64,000 nt of DNA, from NCBI GenBank assembly GCA_951394045.1, contig OX595994.1, positions 744,001-808,000 of the forward strand, in the 5' to 3' direction. Below, one piece after another: positions 42,794 through 52,349 of the stretch (position 1 is the first letter of the stretch; each line of letters opens with the position of its first letter). The stretch comes from Nitzschia sp. DOCU1 (Eukaryota; Bacillariophyta; Bacillariophyceae; Bacillariales; Bacillariaceae). The notes under the pieces were generated by a model, which saw only the letters and a list, made by a program, of their open reading frames with translations, searched no databases and had not been told where the DNA came from. The position numbers and the translations under genes were made by a program.

Positions 42794-43000
42794 GGCGGGA
42801 GACGATTGGGATCGGCAGTAAGCTGTCGAGTGAAGTGGATTGTTGTCTCTAGAGGCGGATCTCCCTCCCGTATGTGGGTAGAGGGAGCTCTCCTCTGGCG
42901 GAGCAGCTGTGGCCTACCCCCCCCCCATCCATATCGAACAGCTTTGGCGTAGCGGTGCGGCTCAGTAATTTGTTGCGTAAAAACACAACAGGTGGAGCAA
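42794..43000 (+). repeat. Structured repeat, copy 2
   Basis: The same element as 42527-42723 with scattered changes, including the exact CTCCCTCCCGTATGTGGG segment. The terminal stem TGTTGCGT/ACACAACA (42971-42990) has one mismatch. A run of ten C occurs at about 42917-42926. Confidence 0.7.
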
Positions 43001-43109
43001 ATTCGGTTCGATGGTCAATCCTAGTTAATCCTAGCAATAAAGCTACTTTTAAAGCAGCGAAGGTTTTTATCTGTATTATTACTACGTAGTACTAGAATGG
43101 AAGAAACGC

Positions 43110-43200
43110 CAGCAGCTGTGGCCCACCCCGCCTAAATCGGACCGCTTCGACGTAGCGGTGGGGCTCAATAGCTTGTTGTGTAAAACGCAACAAACAAAGC
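43110..43200 (+). repeat. Structured repeat, copy 3 (5'-truncated)
   Basis: Only the 3' half is present, from CAGCTGTGGCCC on. The middle stem is now perfect (ACCGC/GCGGT). The terminal stem TTGTTGTG/CGCAACAA (43173-43193) has one G-U pair. Confidence 0.7.
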
Positions 43201-43407
43201 TAATCAAAATAGATCTAATTGCGTTGTAGCAACGGAGTTTTGAAATAGTGCGAATGAGTTGTCGCCGTAGACGCCCCTATTCACTTTACGCCAGGTAGGC
43301 ACTTTACTCCGGACCCAATCGTCGGGCGGCCCGAAATCTCGCCAGGGCTTGATCGGATTCATCACAGCGGCAAAGGATGCTCGGAACGCAATCCAGGCTT
43401 CGACAAT

Positions 43408-45959
43408 CTAATCTTCGTCGTTGAAGACATCGCGAATATCCACTTTCCAGGTAGTGTATAGGTAGAAAAAGAACAAGAGGATCAAAAGAAAGGCTTGAAT
43501 CACGGCGCGTAGCGACATCTGCCCGTCAATTTTGTCTTCCACGACCCCATAGTGAATGATGGCATCATCCTTGAGGAAAGGAAAGCTCAATTTCAGCTTC
43601 CTTTGGAGACGAGACACGAGAGATAATGATCGGCTGGGACCCTTCGCAAATCTCTTGAGCTGACTTTCGAATGTTCGCAGTAAGGCCAGGCGCGCAGGAT
43701 GACGTTTGGCGGTGTTGACAACGGTCCATGGATTTTCGTAGCCCGGTCGAATGCCATCGATTTCTTGTTCTGTGATATCGTCAGTACTGCGAGCAAAGTC
43801 AGCAAAGATCGCGAGATTTTGCTTGTATTTATTGAATGCAACAAAATCCGTTGGATCAATGTGGTGCTCAATTTCTTCAAGACCTGGTCTGTAATGCTCA
43901 ATGGAATTAGCGTCAAGCCACGTCCTCAAATCGCGGGCAATTTTCTTGTGGGCCAACCGCTTGCCAAGTGTTGAGGCTATGCTATCCTTGTCGGCCACAA
44001 AAAGCAGCTTACAAAACAACACTCCTTCTTGGCGACAAAGAGCGTCATAGGAACGGAATTCGTCATATCTTTCCTCCTTCGTGGCTTCATCAAGCTTGGA
44101 AAACCCTCCATAAACAAAGTCTCCGGCGGGTCCACGGTCCCAAACTAGGGCCGTATATTCTGGAATTTCCTCCCCATGTTGATACACGTCGTCGGGACGC
44201 TCGAATCGACCTCGATCCATCCACGGCTTTTTGCGTTGTTCGGCAGTGGGCGGGCGATTGTGCTGGGCCGTTCGAACCGCGTACCCACATCCTTCCAATG
44301 CAGAAAAGATCATGCCACCCGTTGACGATTTGGCCGAGCAATCCAGCCCCTCCAGGTATAGAATAACACGCTTTGGCGCCGTGCCCTGCTTTTGATATTT
44401 TGCCACTAGCTTGGAAAGTTTCTTGATTTCCGCCGACAACTGCTTCCAACGTTTCGCATCTTTCCGATGCTTCTTGGGCGTATGTCCCGTCCGAATGAAC
44501 TCTTTCAGCGTTGCCAAATTGGATGGTGGAGTGCGGATCGCGTTTTTGCCTTTCAGTACTCCAACCGTACCAAATCGGCGACATGCGATTTCATAGCTCT
44601 CTAGGGTCTCTTGGAACCGAGTTGTCAGCGCCGCCCACTCCTGGCACTTGAAAAACGCCCCCAGATAAGTGAAGCCAGAAGTTGTAGCTTCTGGAGGGAC
44701 GGCAGCATCCAATAGTGTGCCGCTTGAGTTTACCCAATCGTTCATGGACGACGTCGAAACAGTTTTACGCTCCAGCACAACGTAGCGCGGCATTTCGTCC
44801 AGGATACTTGGTCCGTAGGGCGTCACGTGCACGAATATAATCTTCCCTGCAGCCAAATCTCGCTTTCGGTAGACTGCGTAGCCACCTTGACCGCACCCAA
44901 CGACATGAAATCCTAGTAGTGCCATGCTCTTCCGCGTTTCGCTTGGGTCTTGACCTGTGCCAATGGCGACCGCCACTTCGTGAGCCAGCTCCTCAAGTTC
45001 AGGGTCGAGGACGGTATCCTGGAATACTCCAGCATGTTGATGAAAGTGGGTGACACATTGCACCGGTCGCCATCGAAAGAACGCATAGTTGAATGTATTG
45101 TAGGTGAGCTGACGACCCAGCCGACTACCTTGGAAGGACATGGCGAAGGGAAGGATAGCTCGGAGGAATCCCATTGTCACGATGATCGGACGACTGCGCT
45201 GATCGAGGTTATGTTGAAGGTACAAGGCACCAAGATACGGGAGCAGAATATTCTTGGTAGTACTATCAGCAAATGTACGAGCCACCCATCGGGAGCATCT
45301 GTTGCCCATAAAGGCGCTGCACAAAAAATGGCACAGTGAGTCAATACATGGTTGGCAAAAGAAAATGCGCTTCGAACGAATGCAACGTACAATCCCTCTG
45401 CCAAAAAGACTTCCACAAGTCGGTTGTCAACTCTCGCTTCCCACCCACGGGCAACAGCTAAGACAATTCGAATGCTTCTTGTGAACGGCTGAACATTATT
45501 CAAAAAGTCCTTAGAGGGTCCACCTCGACCAATGGCTTTCATACTCCTAAACGCCGCCTTGGCCTGCTTCCTTCTGGTAACTTTGAATGCTGCCATGGCA
45601 ACCCAATTCACCGTTGATTGGCAGTACTCATATCCTCCACTCACTCGAACTAGCAAACGGCTTGTTTTCCACCAGTGACGGAATTGATTGAGTTGATAGA
45701 CGTAGTAGTTGCGGTGTCGCTTGAATCTCTTCTCAGGGGTCATTTTGGGGTTGGTTTTTGGATGCGCAAACAAGTCATCCCAATTTCCTTCCTGCTGTAG
45801 AAACAACTCATAGATCACTTCGGCCGTCGACACGTCCAGGATATCCGTGTTATTCTTGTTTGACGACTTGATCAACAGGGTCGTTGTTTCTTCTTGGTCT
45901 GCTGAAGCGCCATACCACGGCCGCTGCTTCGTCTCAGAAATTAACGGCATGTTCGACAT
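43408..45959 (-). CDS. PPK2: Polyphosphate kinase 2 family protein with N-terminal extension and C-terminal membrane anchor
   Basis: Exons 45959-45391 and 45316-43408 are inferred. The intron (GTACGT...GTGCAG, 74 nt) joins VEVFLAEG to FAFMGNRCSRWVARTF in one frame and gives 825 residues. The PPK2 kinase core has the Walker A-like LYLEGLDCSAKSSTGGM near residue 512, HNRPPTAEQRKKPWMDRGRF, and the Walker B-like ALVWDRGPAGDFVYGGF near 578, then PTDFVAFNKYKQNLAIF. PPK2 enzymes move phosphate between polyphosphate and nucleotides. About 490 residues precede the core and are not recognised; they include short hydrophobic stretches (NILLPYLGALYL). The last 36 residues form one helix (AVIQAFLLILLFFFYLY), suggesting a membrane-bound enzyme, perhaps at the vacuole. 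Direction of catalysis is unknown. Confidence 0.85.
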
Positions 45960-46427
45960 TTTTGTTTCTGAAATCTCTTGCGATTTTGATTTCGTTGTTG
46001 TGTGATTTTGTGGTCCTACTAGAGAGTAGTGTTTGAGATAATGGCAGGGTCGGCTTCTCTTTGGATGATGATTGATTGATTGATTTTGATGAGAGTGGTT
46101 CGGAATGAAGCGATGACGTTCAAAGTGTCGTCTCATGCGGTGATGCTTTTCTCTCTTGGTACGAGTATCAATGCAAGAGAACCCCGATCTTTGGTGATGT
46201 GATGGCATCCTTCCGCGGGATTCGTTGTATCTTGTAGTACGTCACACTAGCGACAGTACGTATGGACATGTGTTTTGTCCCAGGGAATAATAATACATCG
46301 GATCTATGTATCGATAGCGTTCGTGCGACAACCGCGATGCCGATTTTACTCTACACAGCACGCGGGCAAGATTGGAATCAGGATAGTGCTAGTTACCACT
46401 TATGTACCATTAAAAAGAACACACCAC
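45960..46427. other. Intergenic region between two minus-strand genes
   Basis: Upstream flank of the PPK2 gene. It has short TTGATTGATTGATT microrepeats at about 46068-46083. No gene was seen. Confidence 0.4.
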
Positions 46428-49400
46428 CTAATACTCATCGTCAGAGTCGTCGTCGTATTGGCCGCGGCGCTTCTTGCCGAATATACCTCGGGTTCCCTTG
46501 ACAGCCTTTCCAGCGACCTTCCCCGTGCCTTTGACAGCCCCTTTAGTAGCGCCGACAGCCCCCTTGGCGACGTTTTGAGTAAGCTGCGCAGTGCCGATGA
46601 CTGTATTCTTCGTTAGCCCAATGGCACCTTGAGCGACCATCTGAGTTGTGTTACGTGTTCGATTCGCCAACTCGCCTCCGGCTACAACAACGGTACCCGT
46701 GCCCTTTTTGACTTGGGACGCAAGTTTCTTGAGCCCCTTCTTCTTCTTTTTCTTCTTGGTCTTCAAGCCTCTAGCGTCGATGAAATTTCCTTCGTCTTCG
46801 GAACCCTCGTCATCCGAGTGATCATGTAAGGCGCTCAACGTGTTTCGGGGGGGAGGACTAGCATACACCCTGGCATACGCCGGCTCCGGTGGCCAATCGT
46901 AGAATCGGTTGTATTTCAAGGCTCCGTAGGGAACGACTATCTTCTTCACTTGCTTCGGTTCAACGTTCACGTATTTGATATTCTGGTTCCCAGGCGCTTC
47001 ACTAGAGAAGAACTGGACATCGTCGTATTTCTCCTCCTTTTGAATCTTCTTCTTTCTGATAAGTTTATCAAAGTCGGGGGGCGGATCGCCGCGACTTTCT
47101 CGGAACAGCCGCAGCATATAGTTTTGAGGCCCGACAGCAGCAATGCCTAGAAAGAAGAATAAAATGCGGTAGGGCAGAAAATGCAGAACGACAACAACAA
47201 TCGGACCCCCAAAACCGACCCAGAATGAAAGGATAGGATCCTGCCAAGTGAAGATATTGAAGATTGCACGGAAGAGATAGAGCCACCCCTGTACGATTTC
47301 AACAATGGGCTGCACAATCACACCGACCCGATTGATCCAGGGGTTCGGGTGTGAATACTTGTTGATCATCAAAAGCTTGTCGTACTCTTCGACCCTCGCG
47401 TCGTACGGTGTGACAAGGCGTTTTTTCTTCTTCTTTTCGTCTTCTTCCTCCTCTTTTGCACCCCGATGTGTAGAAAGACGCGCCCCGAACTTCTTTTTCT
47501 TCTTCTTATCTTTCGCGGCATCAACCGATTCACGGTCGCCACCCTCATCGGGCAGAGTTGGCGGGAAGATATTTTGATCCACTGTATATGTCCGGTCATT
47601 GAACAAATGGAGCAATAATCCGTGCGCCTTGTGTCGAGCCTCAGTAATTGTCTTCGCAAATGACTTGTCAGCGGACGCAGATTTCACCCCAAGGTCTTGG
47701 TTGGGAGGTTTTTTCAAGATTTTCTCCTCTATGATAAACCCTTTCGTCCGCTTCTTGATCGAATCTTCGACGTCTTCGTCACTATCATATGCGAATTTAT
47801 CGTACGCGTTGGCAGTCTCCTGACGTTCCAGCAATTCATCCAACGTTGGATTGTTCCGGCTTTTCAATCGATTGTAAATATCATCAGGATCGCCGTAATC
47901 CGTACTTGTTCCACCGGTACCACCTGGAGTGCCCATATTTGTCATGCCTCCGATAAGAGAAACTCGTTTTGGCTTTTCGGGAGTTGTATCTATTCGCGGC
48001 TCCGAGTCGTCATCCGTATCCTTCTTGTCAGGAGTTTGCGCGAGGTTCCCCATCCCACCGATCAAAGAGGCACGACGTACTCCTGCTCGCACTGCGCCCA
48101 CTCCGGCATTCAAAACAGTGCCGGCCATGTTTCCTGTGAAGTTCACAAGTTCACCTGCGGCATTTGTAATAAATTGTTTCGCTTGTTGCTCCTGTGGAGG
48201 TACAGGAACAACCCCAAACTCAGCACAGTCTGCAATGTCCTGCTGTTGCTCTTGTTCTTTCATAATCTTCTTGGCTTCGGCAGAACGGATCACCAGCGCT
48301 TCCTTCACCGTAAACCTCGGATGGTCTTGTCCCGTCGCGAATGGGAATTCGACGTGACCTCGAGTTTCCAACAACGCATCGCCTTCGTCTTTCAGAAAAC
48401 CAAGAAGCCTGAGAAGCGGCTTGAATCTTGGCCTGTGCCCCTTGATGATGTATTTTTTGGTATCATATTCCAAGAACTGGAAGTAGTAAGGCTTGTCGTC
48501 AAAGTCGTGTTTCCGTGCAACATGCTCGAATAAGCGTGTTTCTCGCGCCAGACGTCTTCCCAGAGCGATTGCTTCAGGCCGGGAATAGGCAAATCCGAAT
48601 TGTACCAAGAAATCGACCGCTTCATCGCCTTTGAAGCAATTCTTGTAAGTTTTCAATCGATACTTGTACGCTTCGACGCGCATGCTTTTACGCATTGCTT
48701 CTGCGATTTCCGACATTGGGACAGAGTTTTGGTTGGCTTCTTCGTAGTCATCATCTGCATCCAGATGTTCCATCGGATTTACAGCATGAGTCTGGTCCAT
48801 TTCCATGTTCAAAGGCTCGATATACTTCTTCTTTGCCTTGCGAGTTCCAAAACAAAGAGCAGCGAACAACTCCTCCACAGTAGGAGCCATAAATCCGTTC
48901 TGGAGCGGTGAGTCCATTGCATAGTATGCATAATTCTTGTAGAGATGAAGCAAGAGAAACGTGATAATGTGACCCGGTACGTAACGAACAGTGTTGTACC
49001 ACACAGAGTGCATCCATGCGAAGAAAACAAATCCTGAAATTACTGGATATTGCCAGTATATAAGGTTCCACAACTCACGCTTTCGAATGTAGCGCATGAC
49101 GTGGATACGCGTGAAATTGATCTCTCGAACGGTGGCCTTGAGAAGCGTCATGCTAAACTTGCCGGGCATGTGAATACCGTGACAAGTATGAGCGACATTC
49201 CGGAAGGCATTTTCGTCCAAGCATGAAACAGCGACCTTCTCCTGGGGCTGAAATTTCGGCATCGTCTTAGGGATATAGCTCAATAACGCCGCACGCTCCG
49301 ATGCCCAAATGAGATGCAGGCGAACCCTAATAGCTCCTTGCTGCTGGCGGGTAAAAACGTTGGAAGACTGACGAAGGGGCAGTGTAAAGTCGTAGGAACA

Positions 49401-50252
49401 CCCCTGCCTCAACCTGGCAACATCAATAACCACTCTCCCGACAAAGTCGGTTGCCGCGTTGTCGGTATTAGCGCCGTTGTCGAACACACCGATGAAGATG
49501 CGCGCGTAGGCATGATAGATGGGAAATAAGCAAGCTCTACGCATTTTGCACAACCACATTGGGTTCGCAACGGGAGGCATGACATCAGTCTTGAAAGCAT
49601 GGCTGCCACAAACCGCAACACAATAAGCTGAAGGCTCCCTGATAATCGAAGTAGTTGGAATGCCGAAACACTGAAGAATCTCCAACCTGACTTGTCCTAG
49701 CTCGTGTCCCTTATCACTCTTGACTCTGGTGTCGTGAAAGTATACCGACTTCCTGTTGACTTCCTGGCGCAACTCTTCCCTATTGAAGTAGGTGTTTGGG
49801 TACGCATCGTCTGGGACGACCTTGAACCGTTCATCCAGCGGATTGGATCCCTTCTTCTGCGCTAGCTTTTCGATGTCGCTGACAGCCGCAAGAGTATGAC
49901 TGTAGGCTTTCTCGGTTGGGTCGTAATCGTCATCGTCCCTGTACCTATCTACTTTCTTTTTGGGTTCAGGTTCGGGCTTCGAACTACCCCAAAAGTAGCC
50001 ACTGCTACTTGACTTCTTGCTCTTCGATGGCCCATCATCACCACCAATATAGTCCGAAGAATAGCCCCCTGTCGAAACCCCAGAGTTATACTTCTTTGAG
50101 TTTGCCAACGACCGGGGTTCGTAGTCATCATCGTCATAGCTCATCGCTCCGTTGCGCGATTTGGGGCGATCCACTGATTGCGCCCTTCGGGAGGCATTTC
50201 CATTTTTTCCTCCCTTGCTTTGATCAGCACTGCGAGATCTCTTTCTTAACAT
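46428..50252 (-). CDS. Large C2 and DEP domain membrane protein (MCTP-like)
   Basis: A 1,274-residue intronless frame; the ATG at 50252 gives MLRKRSRSADQSKGGKNG. A polar, basic N-terminus is followed by a C2-like domain at about residues 184-320 (QVRLEILQCFGIPTTSI, ARIFIGVFDNGAN, TDFVGRVVIDVARL). A hydrophobic hairpin follows at about 375-450 (VISGFVFFAWMHSVWYNTV). A DEP domain lies at about 517-604 (TYKNCFKGDEAVDFLVQFGF). A second membrane region is at about 970-1057 (PILSFWVGFGGPIVVVVLHF). The layout C2 plus paired C-terminal helices recalls plant MCTP proteins that tether ER to plasma membrane, but an internal DEP domain is not typical. The C-terminus repeats KGAVGATKGAVKGTGKVAGK and ends in acidic residues. 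Confidence 0.75.
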   Translation of the reverse strand: MLRKRSRSADQSKGGKNGNASRRAQSVDRPKSRNGAMSYDDDDYEPRSLANSKKYNSGVSTGGYSSDYIGGDDGPSKSKKSSSSGYFWGSSKPEPEPKKKVDRYRDDDDYDPTEKAYSHTLAAVSDIEKLAQKKGSNPLDERFKVVPDDAYPNTYFNREELRQEVNRKSVYFHDTRVKSDKGHELGQVRLEILQCFGIPTTSIIREPSAYCVAVCGSHAFKTDVMPPVANPMWLCKMRRACLFPIYHAYARIFIGVFDNGANTDNAATDFVGRVVIDVARLRQGCSYDFTLPLRQSSNVFTRQQQGAIRVRLHLIWASERAALLSYIPKTMPKFQPQEKVAVSCLDENAFRNVAHTCHGIHMPGKFSMTLLKATVREINFTRIHVMRYIRKRELWNLIYWQYPVISGFVFFAWMHSVWYNTVRYVPGHIITFLLLHLYKNYAYYAMDSPLQNGFMAPTVEELFAALCFGTRKAKKKYIEPLNMEMDQTHAVNPMEHLDADDDYEEANQNSVPMSEIAEAMRKSMRVEAYKYRLKTYKNCFKGDEAVDFLVQFGFAYSRPEAIALGRRLARETRLFEHVARKHDFDDKPYYFQFLEYDTKKYIIKGHRPRFKPLLRLLGFLKDEGDALLETRGHVEFPFATGQDHPRFTVKEALVIRSAEAKKIMKEQEQQQDIADCAEFGVVPVPPQEQQAKQFITNAAGELVNFTGNMAGTVLNAGVGAVRAGVRRASLIGGMGNLAQTPDKKDTDDDSEPRIDTTPEKPKRVSLIGGMTNMGTPGGTGGTSTDYGDPDDIYNRLKSRNNPTLDELLERQETANAYDKFAYDSDEDVEDSIKKRTKGFIIEEKILKKPPNQDLGVKSASADKSFAKTITEARHKAHGLLLHLFNDRTYTVDQNIFPPTLPDEGGDRESVDAAKDKKKKKKFGARLSTHRGAKEEEEDEKKKKKRLVTPYDARVEEYDKLLMINKYSHPNPWINRVGVIVQPIVEIVQGWLYLFRAIFNIFTWQDPILSFWVGFGGPIVVVVLHFLPYRILFFFLGIAAVGPQNYMLRLFRESRGDPPPDFDKLIRKKKIQKEEKYDDVQFFSSEAPGNQNIKYVNVEPKQVKKIVVPYGALKYNRFYDWPPEPAYARVYASPPPRNTLSALHDHSDDEGSEDEGNFIDARGLKTKKKKKKKGLKKLASQVKKGTGTVVVAGGELANRTRNTTQMVAQGAIGLTKNTVIGTAQLTQNVAKGAVGATKGAVKGTGKVAGKAVKGTRGIFGKKRRGQYDDDSDDEY

Positions 50253-50817
50253 CCTCAAAGAATACAAGGGCCTTCTGACAGGCGACTTTCCGTCAACGGT
50301 TGAGACGCAGGACGGACTTGCGTTGCCGAAGATTTCTGCTACTTATGATTGAAACACACCAATAGGCACCCTCTTATGATTTCTGATTCACTGCGACCAC
50401 GACCTCAACGCTGTTACCAATACCGTGGGGGTTTGGATTATGATACTCTTATCAAGGGTCCTCGTGCTCTCCCCGATGGCCGTCTATTTAATATTGGTAG
50501 ACAACCGATGGTGTTGATGCCTTCGGGAAGATCCGAGTTTATTGCGCTCGCAGGATAGCAGAGAGGAGGCAGACGATCCATTCTCGACATATTCGGGTCA
50601 TCTTGCCTTGCAGAGAGTCATTGTGACGTCATATTTTGTGACGCCATCGGTTTAAAAAATTCGCCAACGGACGTCGAGGACGCGCACGTCGACACGCACG
50701 GCAGGACAAATAGTTTAAACGACTCATACGACTGATTTCTCTTTGCCGCGAGGCATTTTGGCTCAGTTCTCTCTCACAAAAAAGTTTGTGGACGTACCCT
50801 CACTTTTCCCATTTCCC
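50253..50817. other. Divergent promoter region, C2-DEP and VOC genes
   Basis: The 565-bp gap contains TGACGTCA (50624-50631) and TGACGC (50639-50644). No other element was recognised. Confidence 0.45.
50624..50644. promoter_or_regulatory. TGACGTCA plus TGACGC pair (CRE-like)
   Basis: The palindrome and a TGACGC half lie 8 bp apart, 175-195 bp before the VOC gene ATG. Both words match CO2/cAMP-responsive cores described for P. tricornutum. Function here is inference. Confidence 0.5.
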
Positions 50818-51513
50818 ATGGGTCACCATTACCATCGACTCAGGATGAACATTGTCTATATCATCGGCATTTTTTCTGGCTTACGATGCGGTGAAGCATT
50901 CATCTCGTCGCTCTGTCGCCGGCCCGATGTGTGCTTTTCGACGTTGACATTGGGAGCGGCCGGCGATGAAGTTGCTCTGACGCTCCACCACATAGCAATC
51001 AAGACGCGAAATATTACCCTGGCTCTACAGTTTTACAGCTTGCTTGGCTTTGAAGCTACAGAAAAGTTTCGTGCTGGACCTGCTAAGGCGGCTTGGCTGG
51101 AACAACGATCATCTCCCGGAAACGGTCGACTGGAATTAATCGAAGTCCCGTCGTACATGTTGAACGAACCAGAAGGAATGAAACGACAGGCAATCGATTT
51201 GGCAAAACGTCAAGATCTTCTCGGACAAAATCATCTCGCTTTGGATGTCACGGAGTCAATGAAAAGTCTCGGTATCAAGACACTCAAAGAATGGATCGGT
51301 GTTTTGAACCAACGGAGTGTGGATACCTTTGGAAAGAATTTGCGAATCGCGGTGGAGCCCATGCAACAAATGATAGGAAACGGTGTCTTCGAGCTGGCAT
51401 TTTTGTACGACGCCGATGGAGCTCTAATAGAGCTACTTCACAAGCAGACGGTTCTACCAAAGAAAATAAGTTCTGGGTGGGAACCACAGATCACCAATAC
51501 TGATGTGCAATGA
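50818..51513 (+). CDS. VOC-superfamily (glyoxalase-like) protein with signal peptide
   Basis: The first ATG is at 50818; 50845 is a second choice. Residues after 10 form a signal peptide (MNIVYIIGIFSGLRCGEAF) ending in an AFIS motif that could be plastid-directing. One VOC module follows: LTLHHIAIKTRNITLALQFY, GFEATEKFRAG, then QNHLALDVTESMKSL and FLYDADGALIELLHK. The metal-ligand positions of the family are plausible (His in LHHIAI, His in NHLALD, Glu in LIELLH). The superfamily includes glyoxalase I, extradiol dioxygenases and epimerases, so the reaction is not assigned. The protein is short, with a single module, and may dimerise. Confidence 0.8.
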   Translation: MGHHYHRLRMNIVYIIGIFSGLRCGEAFISSLCRRPDVCFSTLTLGAAGDEVALTLHHIAIKTRNITLALQFYSLLGFEATEKFRAGPAKAAWLEQRSSPGNGRLELIEVPSYMLNEPEGMKRQAIDLAKRQDLLGQNHLALDVTESMKSLGIKTLKEWIGVLNQRSVDTFGKNLRIAVEPMQQMIGNGVFELAFLYDADGALIELLHKQTVLPKKISSGWEPQITNTDVQ

Positions 51514-51730
51514 CAGAAACTTTTCGGACAGTGGATTGAGCGGTATTCGGTGAATACGAATCGTTCTGAACAAATCTTTTCTATTGCTGACATATGCGAT
51601 CATTACGGAAGCTATTCGTTCTGCAAATCAGCTAGTATCAACCGAGGAAGTTGACGACCACAAAACCCGGAAAGCCGGGGTATTACCAGGCGACCGTGGT
51701 GCTGTTAGCAACTACACTATAGTTAAAACA

Positions 51731-51820
51731 GCGTAGAGTACGCAATATCCACTTAGAAGTTACCTAGACGACCGAAAGGGCTCAACCTTTTCGCTCTCTG
51801 GAACGGTATTCGCCACCTTC
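51731..51820 (+). repeat. Dispersed repeat, copy P
   Basis: Shares with 60150-60260 the ordered words GTAGA(G/C)TACGCA, TATCCA(C/G)TTAG, GACGACCGAA and ATTCGCCACCT. A stem GAAAGG/CCTTTTC is possible where the other copy has GAAGAG/CTCTTC. Confidence 0.6.
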
Positions 51821-52152
51821 AACCTCTACTAGGGCAGTCGCGCTGGCAGGGGTGGTAACATCCAGCGCTTCAAGGAAGGCGCCATTCGCTGCCTCGTTGA
51901 ACGTGGAACACATTTAAAGGGTAAGAATTTCTGAATACTCAGGAGGTAGTCAGCAATGCGTAGGTGGAGAGAGGATTTCTCCTCCTCAGTAGCGTATTGT
52001 CTACATCTCTATTGTTATTTGCTCGTAGATCCCGACTTCTTGGGTGGAATGAAGTTTTGAAGTCGGATAATTCGATCCTTGTCGGCATCAAATCCGACCG
52101 ACCGATGCGACCCTCCCACTTCCCGGCGCCACCATACCGCGGAGTGTGACAA

Positions 52153-52160
52153 TGACGTCA
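52153..52160. promoter_or_regulatory. TGACGTCA (CRE/bZIP-type) palindrome upstream of NDH2
   Basis: An exact palindrome 190 bp before the NDH2 ATG. Confidence 0.5.
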
Positions 52161-52349
52161 GGTTTTGCAGTGTTCCACGTCCAATTATAATCAACGGTAG
52201 GGACGTGTGATGATGCACGGGTTTCTTGGACATCTTGAAAATCCAAGCCATTCAACAATGCTCCTCACACCCATAAACACTGTCATCGGATAACTGGGAG
52301 TAGTTGCCCCGACAGAGAAGAGTTACGACGTGCAAATTGATACATTACA

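Larger units (their letters stand above)
40472..43407. other. Repeat-rich, gene-poor region
   Basis: Contains a pair of direct repeats at 41320-41575 and a three-copy structured repeat at 42527-43200. Several 80-150-codon frames overlap on both strands without family similarity, and I do not call any of them a gene. Confidence 0.6.
51514..52349. other. Intergenic region with a dispersed repeat
   Basis: Contains repeat copy P (51731-51820) and a TGACGTCA site (52153-52160). No gene was seen. Confidence 0.5.

Noticed and set aside
43081..43200. CRISPR-like or tRNA-like reading of the hairpin repeat
   Set aside because: Units are few, about 200 bp, without regular spacers; no tRNA cloverleaf or GGTTCRA box in the right place.
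47697..48533. 278-codon plus-strand ORF
   Set aside because: Antisense shadow of the C2-DEP protein gene, with no family features.
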